A DNA stretch of 64,000 nucleotides from Symbiodinium natans. Lineage: Eukaryota; Sar; Dinophyceae; Suessiales; Symbiodiniaceae. The position numbers and the translations under genes were made by a program. The stretch lies in the NCBI GenBank assembly GCA_905221605.1, contig CAJNDS010000184.1, positions 7,501 through 71,500 of the forward strand, given 5' to 3'. Positions 54,026 through 64,000 of this stretch are shown one piece after another. The notes beneath the pieces are model-generated. The model was not told the DNA's origin, ran no database searches, and saw only the letters and a list, made by a program, of their open reading frames with translations. The stretch's first letter is position 1; each line of letters begins with the position of its first letter.

Positions 54026-55517
54026 TCATTCACGCGCACGGGGTCAAGTTAAACTGCTTAGGCCAAAGCCAAAGAAGGCGGACAGCACTTCACGCAAGAC
54101 ATCAATCGCAGTGATCAAGGTCAGGCTAGCGACCAGCCACTTTTGCAAACGACTGTTGGCTAAAGTTTGCCTAAGGTTTCCGAATGTCCGTAACAAAGAT
54201 CTAATCATCACAAAGTTATGCACATGCGAAGGCCCAGTCCTTCACTATCGAAAGACCTACCAGTACCATGTGAACCGGCAAATATTATTATCCAGTGGTC
54301 CACTGCGAATGGTGGATTTGCATGCGAATCCCTTGTCGTTCGCTGGCTCACTGCCAATTTCGGCAGTGGCACTCAACCCACATCCAGGGGCCAACAAGAC
54401 AAACACATCCTGAAACATAGCGATCATAGCGGGAAAACTAAACTCATGTAAGAATCGTTGCCGTGTAAACCCTGAAGCGAATTCTCAATGCTTCGTGGCC
54501 ACCATGCGACCTTACGCAAAGAATCCACCTCTTGGTACTCGTACAGTACCGACAACTTGGTGCGCGCCTCAGGCCTGTAAGTTTTGCAGCTCCTTCGTAA
54601 AACCAAACAAAACGGAAAACTAAATGAATTTAAGGGACCGCTGCTGCAGCCATGAAGGATCCTGACTTTCACACACTTTTGAGGTCCCATAGATGAGATG
54701 GTCGCTTCGTTTGGATGTAGGCTCAGAATCCTTAAAAAACTCCGTACCATCCAAGCGTGCTCAAGGGCGAGGCGCACGGACTAACTGCATCCCAGAGTTT
54801 TAGGTTTGATTCGCCTTGGCCTCCGGCCGAGAGACGTCTGAAACAAGCAGACCAGCTCAACCCTACCCCCAGACCCAAATTGGGGGGCTACAATCCGATG
54901 CTATGTGGGGTGGGGGGTGGGTGCCATTTCCAATCGTGAAAAAGGGCGACCCTGCAATTCTCCGGAAAGTCATGAAACGCCACACTTCCCTGAGACTTTG
55001 AATCCTACGGCACAGAGGCGTGCCCGGCCCTTACTGCTAGTCAGGTAAACAAAGCTTCAGGGGTCTTCCAGCAAGCCCGTACTTTAGACGTCTCCCCATG
55101 CTCACTCACGCTCGCGGTCGCTTCCCATATCTGCTATACATATCTGCAGCTGCTGCAGATGCTCACATACCGCTCCGAACAGCCTTCCGAGTGGAGGCTT
55201 CTCACGGAACCATCTTCGCAATTTCTCAACCAGAATCCCGTTGACATGTCAACAAGCAAGTAACCACACAGACGCAAAGCACATAACATTAGGGTCATTA
55301 GGGCCTCCAGCAAGTTAAACTTGAAGAGGCATGGAAGTGCTGGAACGTGCCTGTTTTCTTGGCCTGGAAGACCCCAGACATAGTAATACGGAAGCACTGT
55401 GCGCTTCCAGAGGCCTGACATTGCTGAGACCTCAAGTGCCTGAGCAGCGTTCTAGCCTCTAAGCATCTCTAAGCCCTTGTTCTTATTTTGCTGAGCTCCC
55501 CGAAATTGCTCTTGCGC
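54026..55517. other. Unassigned region
   Basis: Short frames only; none with a motif. No repeats of note. Confidence 0.3.
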
Positions 55518-55879
55518 CTAGGCCCAATTTTTCAGCGCATTTCCACATTGAATCCTTCGATCTTGGGAAACCATTGGACGCTCATGTCGACGGTCCAAGC
55601 GGCACATTTTGGAGTTGCCAGTCCACACGGTCGGGCTGCAGGCAAGACAGAAGAGTGTTTGCTTAAGAAAAAGATGTGGGGGCTGCAACTCAACACTTTT
55701 GCTTTTTGCTGACATGCCACGCTCTGTTAATTTGCACTGCCATTCGGACAGAAGGATTCGGCCTCCAACGAGGCCACCCCCATGAAGCCCAAGCCGAAGT
55801 GCAAAGCCCGGTACATGGCACCTGAGCTCAAGCCACAAGTGCTTGCCTGACTTCTGAACCCCTCCTAAAAGTATAACGT

Positions 55880-56150
55880 TTAGAGGCTCTTTATTGTGGC
55901 TTCTACAAACCCAAAAGGCCGAAGAGCTAGCCAGAAGAAAGCCAAGAGTGAACTGCACATCCTGACCGCCACTGCACATTGACATCGAGGCTTGCTCAGG
56001 CCGATGCGAATCGACGGGGCCACAAAGAAAGAGGTGCTACCTTTGAACCAGAGCCTGTAAATCGCTGCGCGCCAAAGAGGTGGCAAGTCACCATGCAGCT
56101 CTAAGCCTAAGCAAAAGCATGCTCGCAGTGAATGCGCGAAAAATGGTAAA
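55880..56150 (-). CDS. Candidate exon with membrane segment
   Basis: Minus frames over this stretch encode LPPLWRAAIYRLWFKGSTSF and FVAPSIRIGLSKPRCQCAVA in one frame, and DVQFTLGFLLASSSAFWV in another, just before a GT donor (GGGTTT|GTAGAAG). The two frames overlap at 55910-55985, so at most one is right there. No family recognised. Confidence 0.28.
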
Positions 56151-56797
56151 CCATGAGATGCTCTGCGGCTCCGTGCATGCATCATATTGCAGGGCTCCGC
56201 GCTTGCCATCCTCCACTGGGTGGGTGATCCTTGTGTGCCCGTCGTGGGGAAACCAAGGAAGGGCTTCAGGTAAGCAAGCGCAGTGCCTGAATGTGTGAAG
56301 GCACGGATGCATTGAAACAACGAAATCTAGCCAGAGCTGTGTGAAAGAGTCAGCCCCGGTGGTCGTGTGTCCTTTGCGCGTGTCCGTTGCCGTCACCTAC
56401 CAGTGGCAAAGCAGCGGTCTGGCTTCTGCGGAACTTTGGAACAGCAGGCGACGCATCCAAGCGATTCTGTCTGCTGCTGGCAACCCATCCACCTCTATCC
56501 TCGTGAAGGTGTGGGGATTGTGACCATTGTGGACGAGCCTCAGTTGAAAGCTGACATCTTTTCAGCAGGCGCAACTACATCTGGCCGAGGTCCCAAACGT
56601 CACATCGCGTGGCAGGCGAGCTTCTGGCGCAGCCTTGGACTCCTGGAATTCTGCAAACGACAATCAAATGTGCACTGAAGGAAAAGCTGCAGCAGGAGCT
56701 GTCCTCTGCCACAACTGGTTTGGTGCACATTGACGGCGGATTCGAACCACCTTTAACCAGCAGCGAACACTAGATTCAAAGGGCGGCTCTGCGCACT

Positions 56798-56840
56798 GCG
56801 AAGAATGCGAAGAATGCGAAGAATGCGAAGAATGCGAAGA
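56798..56840. repeat. 9-bp tandem repeat GCGAAGAAT
   Basis: Nearly five perfect copies. On the minus strand this encodes (SSH)n; period nine keeps the frame open. Not evidence of a gene. Confidence 0.92.
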
Positions 56841-58055
56841 TCTGCGGATGAGGTTTGCCAGCAGAAGCCTGTTTACTTCAAATGCAGGTCTTGTGAGGCT
56901 TGTGCGCGCCATGTGGACCGCTCTTGTTCTTGACATGCACACCCTTGCAAAGCACACACGCCTGTACGACGCCAAAAGAATGGCGGCGCGGCCTGTCGCC
57001 CCAAGACAAGAGCCCTTACTGCTGCATAGATTGCCATTCACGGGAGCTGCCTGATGTTGATAGACAAGAGATTGCAGTTGACGCAGTGCCGATCTTCATT
57101 CTCACATGCTCCCTGGCAGCCCACCTGTATCGGTACCGCGTGTGGGCCATGTGGGGAACCTGATGAGACGTAAGGGAAGCTGTCTTCTGCGGCAACCTGC
57201 CTGATTTACAAACTTGTGAAAAATCGAATGATGTCGTTTGGCCTTGCTCGCATGAAAGTCTCCGAAACTACAAGCGAAGCACCGCAAAGAATGAAACGAT
57301 GCACAGGACGCTTTGAAAGCCAATAAGCAAGAGCTCGCACATGCGAGCCCTTCCCGGGCCTGTGGATAGCTCTGTGCGGCCTCAACCACGGAGCCACAGT
57401 CACAAGGATGGCAAGAATTCTTTGACAGCTCCCTGAGCTTTGATAGCCCACCCTCAGTCAGGCCCCAATATGCTGCAACGATTGTGAATAGCAGAGTATG
57501 CTGGCAAATCACAGTATATTGTAGTAGATTAGTGGCTTATACTGCTGGGCCTTCGTCGAAGCAGCTTTGTTCAGGATCTTCAACTTTCCTTGGTGAGCCT
57601 CAGCACGTAGTGCACGTAACCCTTGCAACCGCCATTGCAATGAAGGAGCTGCCGGTACTCTGAGAGCTCTGAGAGCACAGCTTGGTGAGATGGTCAGCTG
57701 ACTCACAGGGGTGCAACAGTCCTACCCAAGAAGGAAACTTGCCAAGGTCCCTTCAATGTGGCCAGCTGTGGTGCTGCGCATCCTGGTTCTCAACGGTGGT
57801 GAGAGAGTGGCTGCCTCACCATGGCTCCAGAATGCTCCGCATGCAGTAGAGGGAAATTGCATCGGCAGATCATCGGCAAGCCGCAGCGGCACTTCTCTGG
57901 CTCTGTTCACCATTTCGGTACTTTGGCTTGTGAGACGAGGGGCTTTCTGAGAAGCAGAACAAATGCAATCAGCCTGCTGAATGCATTGACAGCACCTGTG
58001 TGCTGTAACACGTGAAACAGCTTGTATGTCATGATTATGCCATCTTTCGTGCTTT
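56841..58055. other. Unassigned region
   Basis: Frames at 57102-57512 and 57722-58069 (minus) and 57711-57950 (plus) have no motif. No RNA genes recognised. Confidence 0.3.
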
Positions 58056-58129
58056 ATGCTGGGCACCAATAGCTCAAATGATCAGGACGCATTTGAACGC
58101 TCTGCAAGATGTCGGCGTCCAACTTTGGC

Positions 58130-58770
58130 ATGCTCAGGGATGATGTTGTTCGAGCAGAGGTTTTGCGGGCGCATGCGACGCCGGAGCCTTTATCTTCCTC
58201 AGCCCATGCCTTGCATAACGTCTGCAGATGCAAAACTCCGTGGTCCGTGGGCACAAGCGTGGAGGGCAATCTGCGACGAGCCGCATCAATAACCTTTTGC
58301 TCCCAATTCCCAGTGATTGTACCCGGGCCAAAGGGTTCGTCGCTTCGGTGACGGAGTTCAGCCCAGCCCGTCCAGTCAATACGCAAGCAACCAGGTTCCC
58401 CGGTGGGGGCAAAGGTGCCCTCCGCTATCTCCCAGCAGCATGTGCAGCTGTAGTCACCTGGAGACTACGCTGGGCGAGGTGGGCGAAGCTCTAGAAGCTA
58501 CAATACATGGACGCAAAGTTCCACAATCTGCTTAGCCAAAGTTGGTTTGCTCTTAGTTGCTAGGGAGACGGCTTATATTTTCCGCTACTGTATAATCCTG
58601 TATACTTGGCTAGAATTGCAAGTTTCCGCTTGCGCGAAGTCACCGCTGTGCTCCATGTAGTCGCTCTCGTAGTGGTATTTGGCCAAAATTCGCCCATCCG
58701 GAAGCAAAAGCACGTGCTTTGTCGACTCCGTGCCCCCAAAGCCGCCTCCGCTGAATCTTTGCTTGTCCTC
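58130..58770 (-). CDS. Candidate two-exon gene, product not recognised
   Basis: Exon one (58770 to about 58625) follows CCTTTGCAG and reads EDKQRFSGGGFGGTESTKHV, LLLPDGRILAKYHYESDYME and HSGDFAQAE. Exon two (58457 to about 58180) follows GTCTCCAG and starts with GT. It reads DYSCTCCWEIAEGTFAPTGE, PGCLRIDWTGWAELRHRSDE, PFGPGTITGNWEQKVIDAAR and RRLPSTLVPTDHGVLHLQ. Both exons have short glycine/aspartate turns between aromatic strands (LPDGRILAKYHY; EPGCLRIDWTGW), suggesting a beta-rich repeat domain. Splice borders and frames are good. I do not recognise the family. Coding confidence is clearly higher than for most other unassigned segments. Confidence 0.55.
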
Positions 58771-58889
58771 CTGCAAAGGATGCAAGCACGGGTCTGCGAA
58801 TCCATGCAGCTATTTGAAGAGAGAGGCTGTTTGCAATCATCTGTCTTTTGCATGTCCTTCGCCAAGTTAAGGCAGCACTTCATGTCATG

Positions 58890-60550
58890 GAAGCCCGACG
58901 GCGCATCCTCTCACACATCTTTTTTGAGAGTGTTCTCAAATGATGACAAACGCTGCATGCTTGGCACTCTCACAGTGAGCTTGCGTGTAACCTAGATCAA
59001 GCACGGGTGCTTGCTCTCTTGTCTTTTGACTACTAGGATCCTCCCAAACTGGTTCCGAACCTAGTCATGCCTGACAAAAGTGCCGCCCAAGAAGTATGCC
59101 CGAACATGCACCGAACCGGCAAGAAACGCAGGCGTCCTGAATGGCGCCAAAGTCCCTGAGCACATCGATGGTGTCAGCCTCGAGGCCGGCCAACAAGCCT
59201 GCATCCACCCGAACGAGCGTCAGGCTCAGCGCACCTCATCTCAGCATATCTCAGCCGGATGTTGAGCTTAGGGCTTAGTTGCTTTCGGAAAAGAAAACTG
59301 CTGTGCCCTGAACCAGTTTCGAGCTTCAGCCTGGGCTCCATCGCCAGCGCAAAGCTCAGCTGACAGATCCAAAGGCTCCTCATGACTGTTGTTGCAAAGT
59401 ATCGGTTGGAATTGCGCTTAACAAGGCCCTCGCCCAGGGGTGTTAGGGTTCGAAGGCGTGATCTTCAGTCTTCAATACACGCCTTGCGCAGCGTTCCATT
59501 CCAGCACGACCTGGGGGTGTACAACCGTACAACCTCAGGAACTTATCATCCACAGACCATCCTGGCTTTTGCTCCCACCTCGCACGTATTCCACGGCTCA
59601 TGCTGGTGACATTTCCGGCCCAACAGACAGGTGCGCGGAGACTTCAGGTTGGGCTGGGCCGCAAGCGAAAAGACTCCAATGAGTGGTGCACAGCACCCGA
59701 CAGCACTCGACAGTGCTTTTCTCAGCCGTCAACACCCTACTGGCCCATTGTTCACACAGCATCTTTTGCAAAACAGGTTTGAACTTTCAGGTTCGAGGTA
59801 TCGCTCAAAGAATCTGATATTGCCCGGGCTCGCTGTCTCTAAGGAGCTTGTCGAAGCGCGTAGTTCCAGGAATCCTCTCAATGATCCTTTGCTGACCGAA
59901 TCTTTCTGGACTTCTTAATGTACAATTATTGCCCCCTCCTCTCTCCCGAACCAAGCTGTCGACTAGAGCGTTCTCTCTGTGCGGTTCAGCCTCTGTTGCC
60001 CAGTCACCGGCTCGGGAATGTCAGTTTCTTCAATCAGCCTCAGGAGCTGGCCAAATTCAAATTTCTGGCCGTCATACTTGGCATAAGAAAACATGTACAG
60101 ATGCTATCGTAAAACTTCCATGATGCTGCAAGGAATCGTTTCGCCAGCAAGGCTCGTCACGGCAATGACAACCATGGCTGACCAGACTTCACAAAGTCTT
60201 GTGGCATTGAGCACTTCGCAGCTTCAGTGCTTCGGAATTGGACAAAGAAGAAGAATCCCGGCTTTACAACTGGCACCAGCAACCTGCATCCACTCTGGGT
60301 CCCATTGCCTTGCGGCATAACTTCCACTGTGCGGCTGCTCGCATGGCTCAGGGCATCATCATCCCCACCTTAAGCAGATAGGCAAATGGTGCAGCAGCGC
60401 AGCATTCGTACAGCATTCCCAAGATATCCCAACACCGGGTTCGCACCGCAAACAGGCGCGTCCTGCTTGTCCACAGTTCTCACCTCAAGGAGATTGGTCT
60501 GTGAGAGTCTGTGCGCTGGGAAACTCAATCAGCTGTGCGAGGCGTGAAAA
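58890..60550. other. Unassigned region
   Basis: Frames at 59174-59383 (minus) and 59631-59918 (plus, AVSKELVEARSSRNPLNDPL) have no motif. Nothing else supported. Confidence 0.3.
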
Positions 60551-60714
60551 GAGTCAAGCGAATTGCCCAACTGTCCAGCCTCTGCATCTGGCGGGTACAC
60601 CACGCACCAAGCAGAGGTTTGATTTCTCTCCTGCAAGCTCTCCAACCACAAGTCTTTCTTGACATCTCAACCGCAAAGGCAGGTATGGCAGGATGCTTTC
60701 TAAAAGTCTAAACG

Positions 60715-60893
60715 ACTGTGAAAACCTCAACATGTCCCGAAGCAGTCTCGCCTTCAGGGCTGTCTGATCCGTCCACAGCCTGCGAAACTTTGCAAGGTCT
60801 TGTACACCGACACCGCTTGCTGCTCTCAAAGCAAACAGAAACTCTTCGTGACCGAGTTGGCCGCGCAAGGTCCATCTCAGATAAGCAGCCAGC
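60715..60893 (-). CDS. Candidate exon, helical protein, not recognised
   Basis: Follows CCCTTGTCAG|GCTGG and reads LAAYLRWTLRGQLGHEEFLF, ALRAASGVGVQDLAKFRRLW and TDQTALKARLLRDMLRFSQS. It is strongly helical with regular leucine and arginine spacing. The open frame extends both ways (60554-60964) but the residue pattern is best between these borders. No family recognised. Confidence 0.48.
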
Positions 60894-61137
60894 CTGACAA
60901 GGGCCAATGCGGTTGCACGAAGATTTGGAAACGGACTGATAGTGCAATTGCCGCAGCTGGCCAAAGCTTTGAGCGTGTACTAAACTGAATACTGCTTGGG
61001 CTTGTTCGGCCAGAACCACAAAACAAAGGAACTGCTCACAGGCTCTCCTTGTCTGCGCTCGGGGGCATCGACATGCTGCGCACTGCTGAAGATTGATGGC
61101 TACATTCGGCTGGGGGGAGTGCGAAATACGTATACCA

Positions 61138-61206
61138 TACTGTACTATATTATATTATATACCTATATATATGTATACATATATATATATATATATCTAT
61201 GCATAT
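61138..61206. repeat. TA-rich simple repeat
   Basis: ACTATATTATATTATATACC then TATATATATGTATACATATA and TATATATATATC. Confidence 0.88.
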
Positions 61207-62095
61207 GCGAGCACTGTGTGGGTTCCCCTTTATTGCTCCAATGTTGGGCGCGTGAAAAGCTTTCTGCCACAAGCTACTGCGCGTGTGCGTGGTTACGGGC
61301 ATGGGAAGGCAACAGGCTAGTGAGTAGCTGCTAAGGGAATCCTGCTGATGCATGCCTGTCCGATCATGGGCCTCGTGCACAGAGTGGGCGCAAGCCGCTT
61401 TCACGCCAAAGTAGTCAATGACACAGGGAGCGCACGAATGCATGCAACCAAAACCACGGCAACTCCGAAATGTGGATTCGTGCTACTGGGATACCAAGTT
61501 ACGCTGATTACACGCTGATTACGCAAAACAGCAGATCCATCAGATGCATCATGGATTGTGGGTGTGGCCTCGAAGACGAGTTTGGACTGAAGGAGCCTGA
61601 AGGGCCTGAAGGCTATAGGGCCGATTTTTGTTGCAGCCTGTAGGGCTCAAGGCCTGTGGCTTCAGTGGGTTTGGAAGCTTAAAAAGTTTAGCATGGCTTA
61701 TAAGGTCAAGTTTAAGGCTCAAGGCCTCTAGACTGCAGGTGGTGTTTGTGCAAGAGAGGAGGTGAAACCTTTAGGACTGCGTGCTGGTAGTTCACCGCGC
61801 GCATCAGCCCAGAAGAGGATGCCAAAGATAGTGGATGCCCAGAAATTTAGACCGCAGGTAACTGCCCACCCCTCCCTCCACCCCGGCCACTGTGGGCTTC
61901 CCTTACACCCCATCTGTCTGCACGCAATTAAATTATAGCTGCCCCGCCCTCCCTCAGTTGTGCCTACCCCCAACCCCCCTAACCCCTACCACTCGTTTAG
62001 GCGGTGCGGGTACATATTTCGCAGCGTTAGGCTAGGGGGTTCGCGAAATAGATCAGCAGTGAGCAGCATGAATAGGCAACTAAGAGTAGCGTGAA
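61207..62095. other. Unassigned region
   Basis: Degenerate GGCCTGAAGG/GGCTCAAGGCC words at 61590-61735 and two copies of CACGCTGATTA at 61500-61525. No gene supported. Confidence 0.4.
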
Positions 62096-62371
62096 TCAAC
62101 TGGGTAGAAACTGTCTAATTGAGTGTGAATCCCCAAAATAGTAGCATGTAGAATCCGGAACTGCTGGTAGCTGCGTGAAGTGAGCATCTCTCGTAATCAA
62201 GCCATTGGGCTCGACTCTGTCTGTTTTGGCGCTTCTCACATGCAAGCTGAGATGCGGCCACTGATGGCTCACATCGGCGTCTCTTCGGATAAAGACATGA
62301 AACAAAAGCGCCGCGTGCCTACTCGTCCAAATCTCGTCCCAACAGACCCCAGAGGTTGGTGAAGAGGTCAA
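62096..62371 (-). CDS. Candidate exon, product not recognised
   Basis: Minus frame reading HAALLFHVFIRRDADVSHQW, PHLSLHVRSAKTDRVEPNGL and ITRDAHFTQLPAVPDSTCYY. Protein-like, no family recognised. The frame ends at a stop at 62096. Confidence 0.33.
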   Translation of the reverse strand: MTSSPTSGVCWDEIWTSRHAALLFHVFIRRDADVSHQWPHLSLHVRSAKTDRVEPNGLITRDAHFTQLPAVPDSTCYYFGDSHSIRQFLPS

Positions 62372-63584
62372 GTCAAAGGATGAACTGCTTGATACATTGC
62401 TCGGGCCTCAGATTCACGTTTGGTACGCGACGAGGATGTCGACTTCACCGGGGCTATCTACGAGCACAGGCGGACTTTGCCTCCTGATTATGCCGGCCGT
62501 GTGTTGCTGGTAGCGCATCTTTCATGTGGAAGCCAGCCGGTCAACCACAATTACAATTGAAGGGCTGCTTGTGCAAGGATATCCAAGGGCAATGCCGAGA
62601 TTGACTCAGCTGAACGATGCGCCCAGCCGAATCAAAAATGAATTCGGTGAACTCAGCTGTCACTGTCGTTCCAAGGCTGAGCTCAGCATATGTGCAATAA
62701 CTGTTACAAGAACTGGCAATCACGGCAGATCAGGGGCAGATGGCTGCTAAAACCTCACAGTTTCAACGTGACAACGTAGAAGTCATCTCAAAAGGCATGA
62801 CGCTGGCATGAGCCGAAGTCTGACCCAGCACTACGCAAACTCCAAGTCAAAGACGGACGCAAACTAAGCATTCATCCCTCAGGTTGAAATATTTACTCAA
62901 CATCTGACATGACACACTCAGCTAGTCAAAGATGACACATATGACACTATGCCTGTGTTTCCCTGGGCATGCTGCACCGACCTCATTTGGACAGATCTGC
63001 ATGGAGCCGATGGTGTGCCTTGCAAGCCCACTGTTGGGCTGTGCTATTTTCACTTGCTGGATTGTTGTATATCAGCCTCCAGCAGATGTACTTGCTGCAT
63101 GACTCTCAACATGCCATGATGTGCTGCCAGCTCGCCTCTGACGGAACACACACCTCCCAGCCCATCAGGCTGTGGGCTCCACCTCCGCAACATGAACTAC
63201 CGCCCGTGCCTGTGCCCTCCTGGGACGCACTTTGGGGCAGTTACGACTTGAGTTGGGCAGTTGCGACACAGTCCAAGCCGTGACTACGCATTTGGTCTGA
63301 GCTGGCGGGCGCAAGGCTCGGCGGTTCTCGTGAACGCGTTCGTCTCCTTTGTCAATTGCAGCTGCTGTGAAAGGACTACCCGTGCTCAAACTACTGCATA
63401 GAGTCTACAAACAAACCGAAAGACCTAAGTGCTAGGGACTAACTAAATATCACGGGCACTTGGGCGACACGTAGACTATCTGAGCGAGCTGCAAGTTGTG
63501 AATATTGACTTTGACCGATGACATTCTCTTTGTGCTGCACCCCTTAAAGCAATTTGCTTGCTCGTCATGTCAGAATCACTGGGC
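62372..63584. other. Unassigned region
   Basis: A plus frame at 62969-63283 includes a hydrophobic stretch (HCWAVLFSLAGLLYISLQQM) but no motif. Nothing else supported. Confidence 0.3.
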
Positions 63585-63992
63585 TCACTGCTCGCCGCGC
63601 GTCATTTGGACTGGCAGCCAGTTGCTTGAAACAGCGCTGGAACACCCGACGAGGTAATAAACAGCAGGCTGCAAAGCCGAGGTCCTGGGCCAGAGTGGCC
63701 AGACGCATAGCCCATGGGCCTCGGCGACTAATTTCAAGACCAACTGGGGCCACTGGAATCTAAAATCTGGGTATGCGTCGCTCACAACTGATCTGACACG
63801 CCCAACATCTCGGGCAACATGGGGTATGGGAGGTGCAACTCGGCACATGGCTCGCTTGATTTCAAGTAACTGATGTGTAGATCCGACCCAGATACACTCA
63901 CTTGCGTTCACCAAGTGCGAAGCGAGAGGGAGCGGCGATCTGACGGTGTCCTTGCAAGTTTCGAACATGTTGTAACTTAAAATCCAGGACAT
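63585..63992 (-). CDS. Candidate exon at window end, not recognised
   Basis: A 135-codon minus frame close to the right edge reading SPLPLASHLVNASECIWVGS, THQLLEIKRAMCRVAPPIPH and FQWPQLVLKLVAEAHGLCVW. Protein-like; may continue outside the window. No family recognised. Confidence 0.33.
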   Translation of the reverse strand: MSWILSYNMFETCKDTVRSPLPLASHLVNASECIWVGSTHQLLEIKRAMCRVAPPIPHVARDVGRVRSVVSDAYPDFRFQWPQLVLKLVAEAHGLCVWPLWPRTSALQPAVYYLVGCSSAVSSNWLPVQMTRGEQ

Positions 63993-64000
63993 TGATTGCG

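Noticed and set aside
56735..56751. tRNA T-arm-like sequence on the minus strand (GGTGG-TTCGAAT-CCGCC)
   Set aside because: The T stem pairs, but no matching acceptor strand, anticodon arm or D arm is found upstream; the 9-bp repeat lies there instead.
61631..61655. GCCTGTAGGGCTCAAGG, similar to the spliced leader end
   Set aside because: Lies in a degenerate GGCCTGAAGG/GGCTCAAGG repeat; GCTCAAGGCC recurs there, so the match is due to the repeat.
1..64000. CRISPR arrays, bacterial operons, ribosome binding sites, integrases or complete transposons
   Set aside because: None seen. Repeats lack spacer structure, and the genes are spliced and eukaryotic; no reverse transcriptase, integrase or transposase motif was recognised in any frame.

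Overview
The window reads as nuclear DNA of a eukaryote with many introns, and a dinoflagellate of the Symbiodiniaceae type fits best. Reasons: (1) coding matches come as short exons split by introns; (2) predicted intron 3' ends are almost always AG followed directly by G (AG|GT, AG|GC, AG|GG), and at least one intron fits a GC donor, both reported for Symbiodiniaceae; (3) an intronless pentatricopeptide-repeat (PPR) gene is present, a family strongly expanded in dinoflagellates; (4) the intergenic DNA is dense in microsatellites and complex satellites; (5) a 5' fragment of eukaryotic 18S rRNA is present. The species assignment is inference.

Layout. 1-3556 is a G-rich satellite of about 60-66 bp units, arranged as two copies of a higher-order block about 1.63 kb long. 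3557-4865 holds three copies of a second, unrelated repeat of 540-615 bp. 5040-5215 is an AT-rich simple region. 5791-9855 (minus) is the best multi-exon gene: a superfamily 1 (UvrD/TRANK1-like) helicase in which Walker A, DEAQD, GDTCQT, NYRS and motifs V and VI are all visible. 11709-11810 (minus) is the first ~100 nt of 18S rRNA, next to a 500-bp AT-rich island. 19350-19827 (minus) carries the GRTHQIRVH exon of an RluA-type RNA pseudouridine synthase. 21270-31400 holds only unrecognised candidate exons, several microsatellites, an inverted cluster of a short motif (27660-28245) and a palindromic minisatellite (29948-30130). 32241-32815 is a candidate plus-strand gene. 33470-34190 is simple repeat. 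38145-39704 (minus) is the intact 519-residue PPR protein. 42205-43621 (minus) is a multi-exon membrane transporter of the drug/metabolite transporter (DMT/EamA) type. 44-64 kb has further unrecognised candidate exons, mostly minus strand, the best at 58130-58770 and 60715-60893.

All four genes recognised by family lie on the minus strand, as do most of the better unrecognised exons. This matches the long unidirectional gene runs described in dinoflagellates. The recognised products (helicase, rRNA/tRNA-modifying enzyme, organelle RNA-binding PPR protein, membrane transporter) are unrelated housekeeping or organellar functions, so nothing suggests an operon. Exon ends are read by eye from splice-site context and reading frame and may be off by tens of bases. 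Candidate exons without a recognised domain are listed with low confidence.
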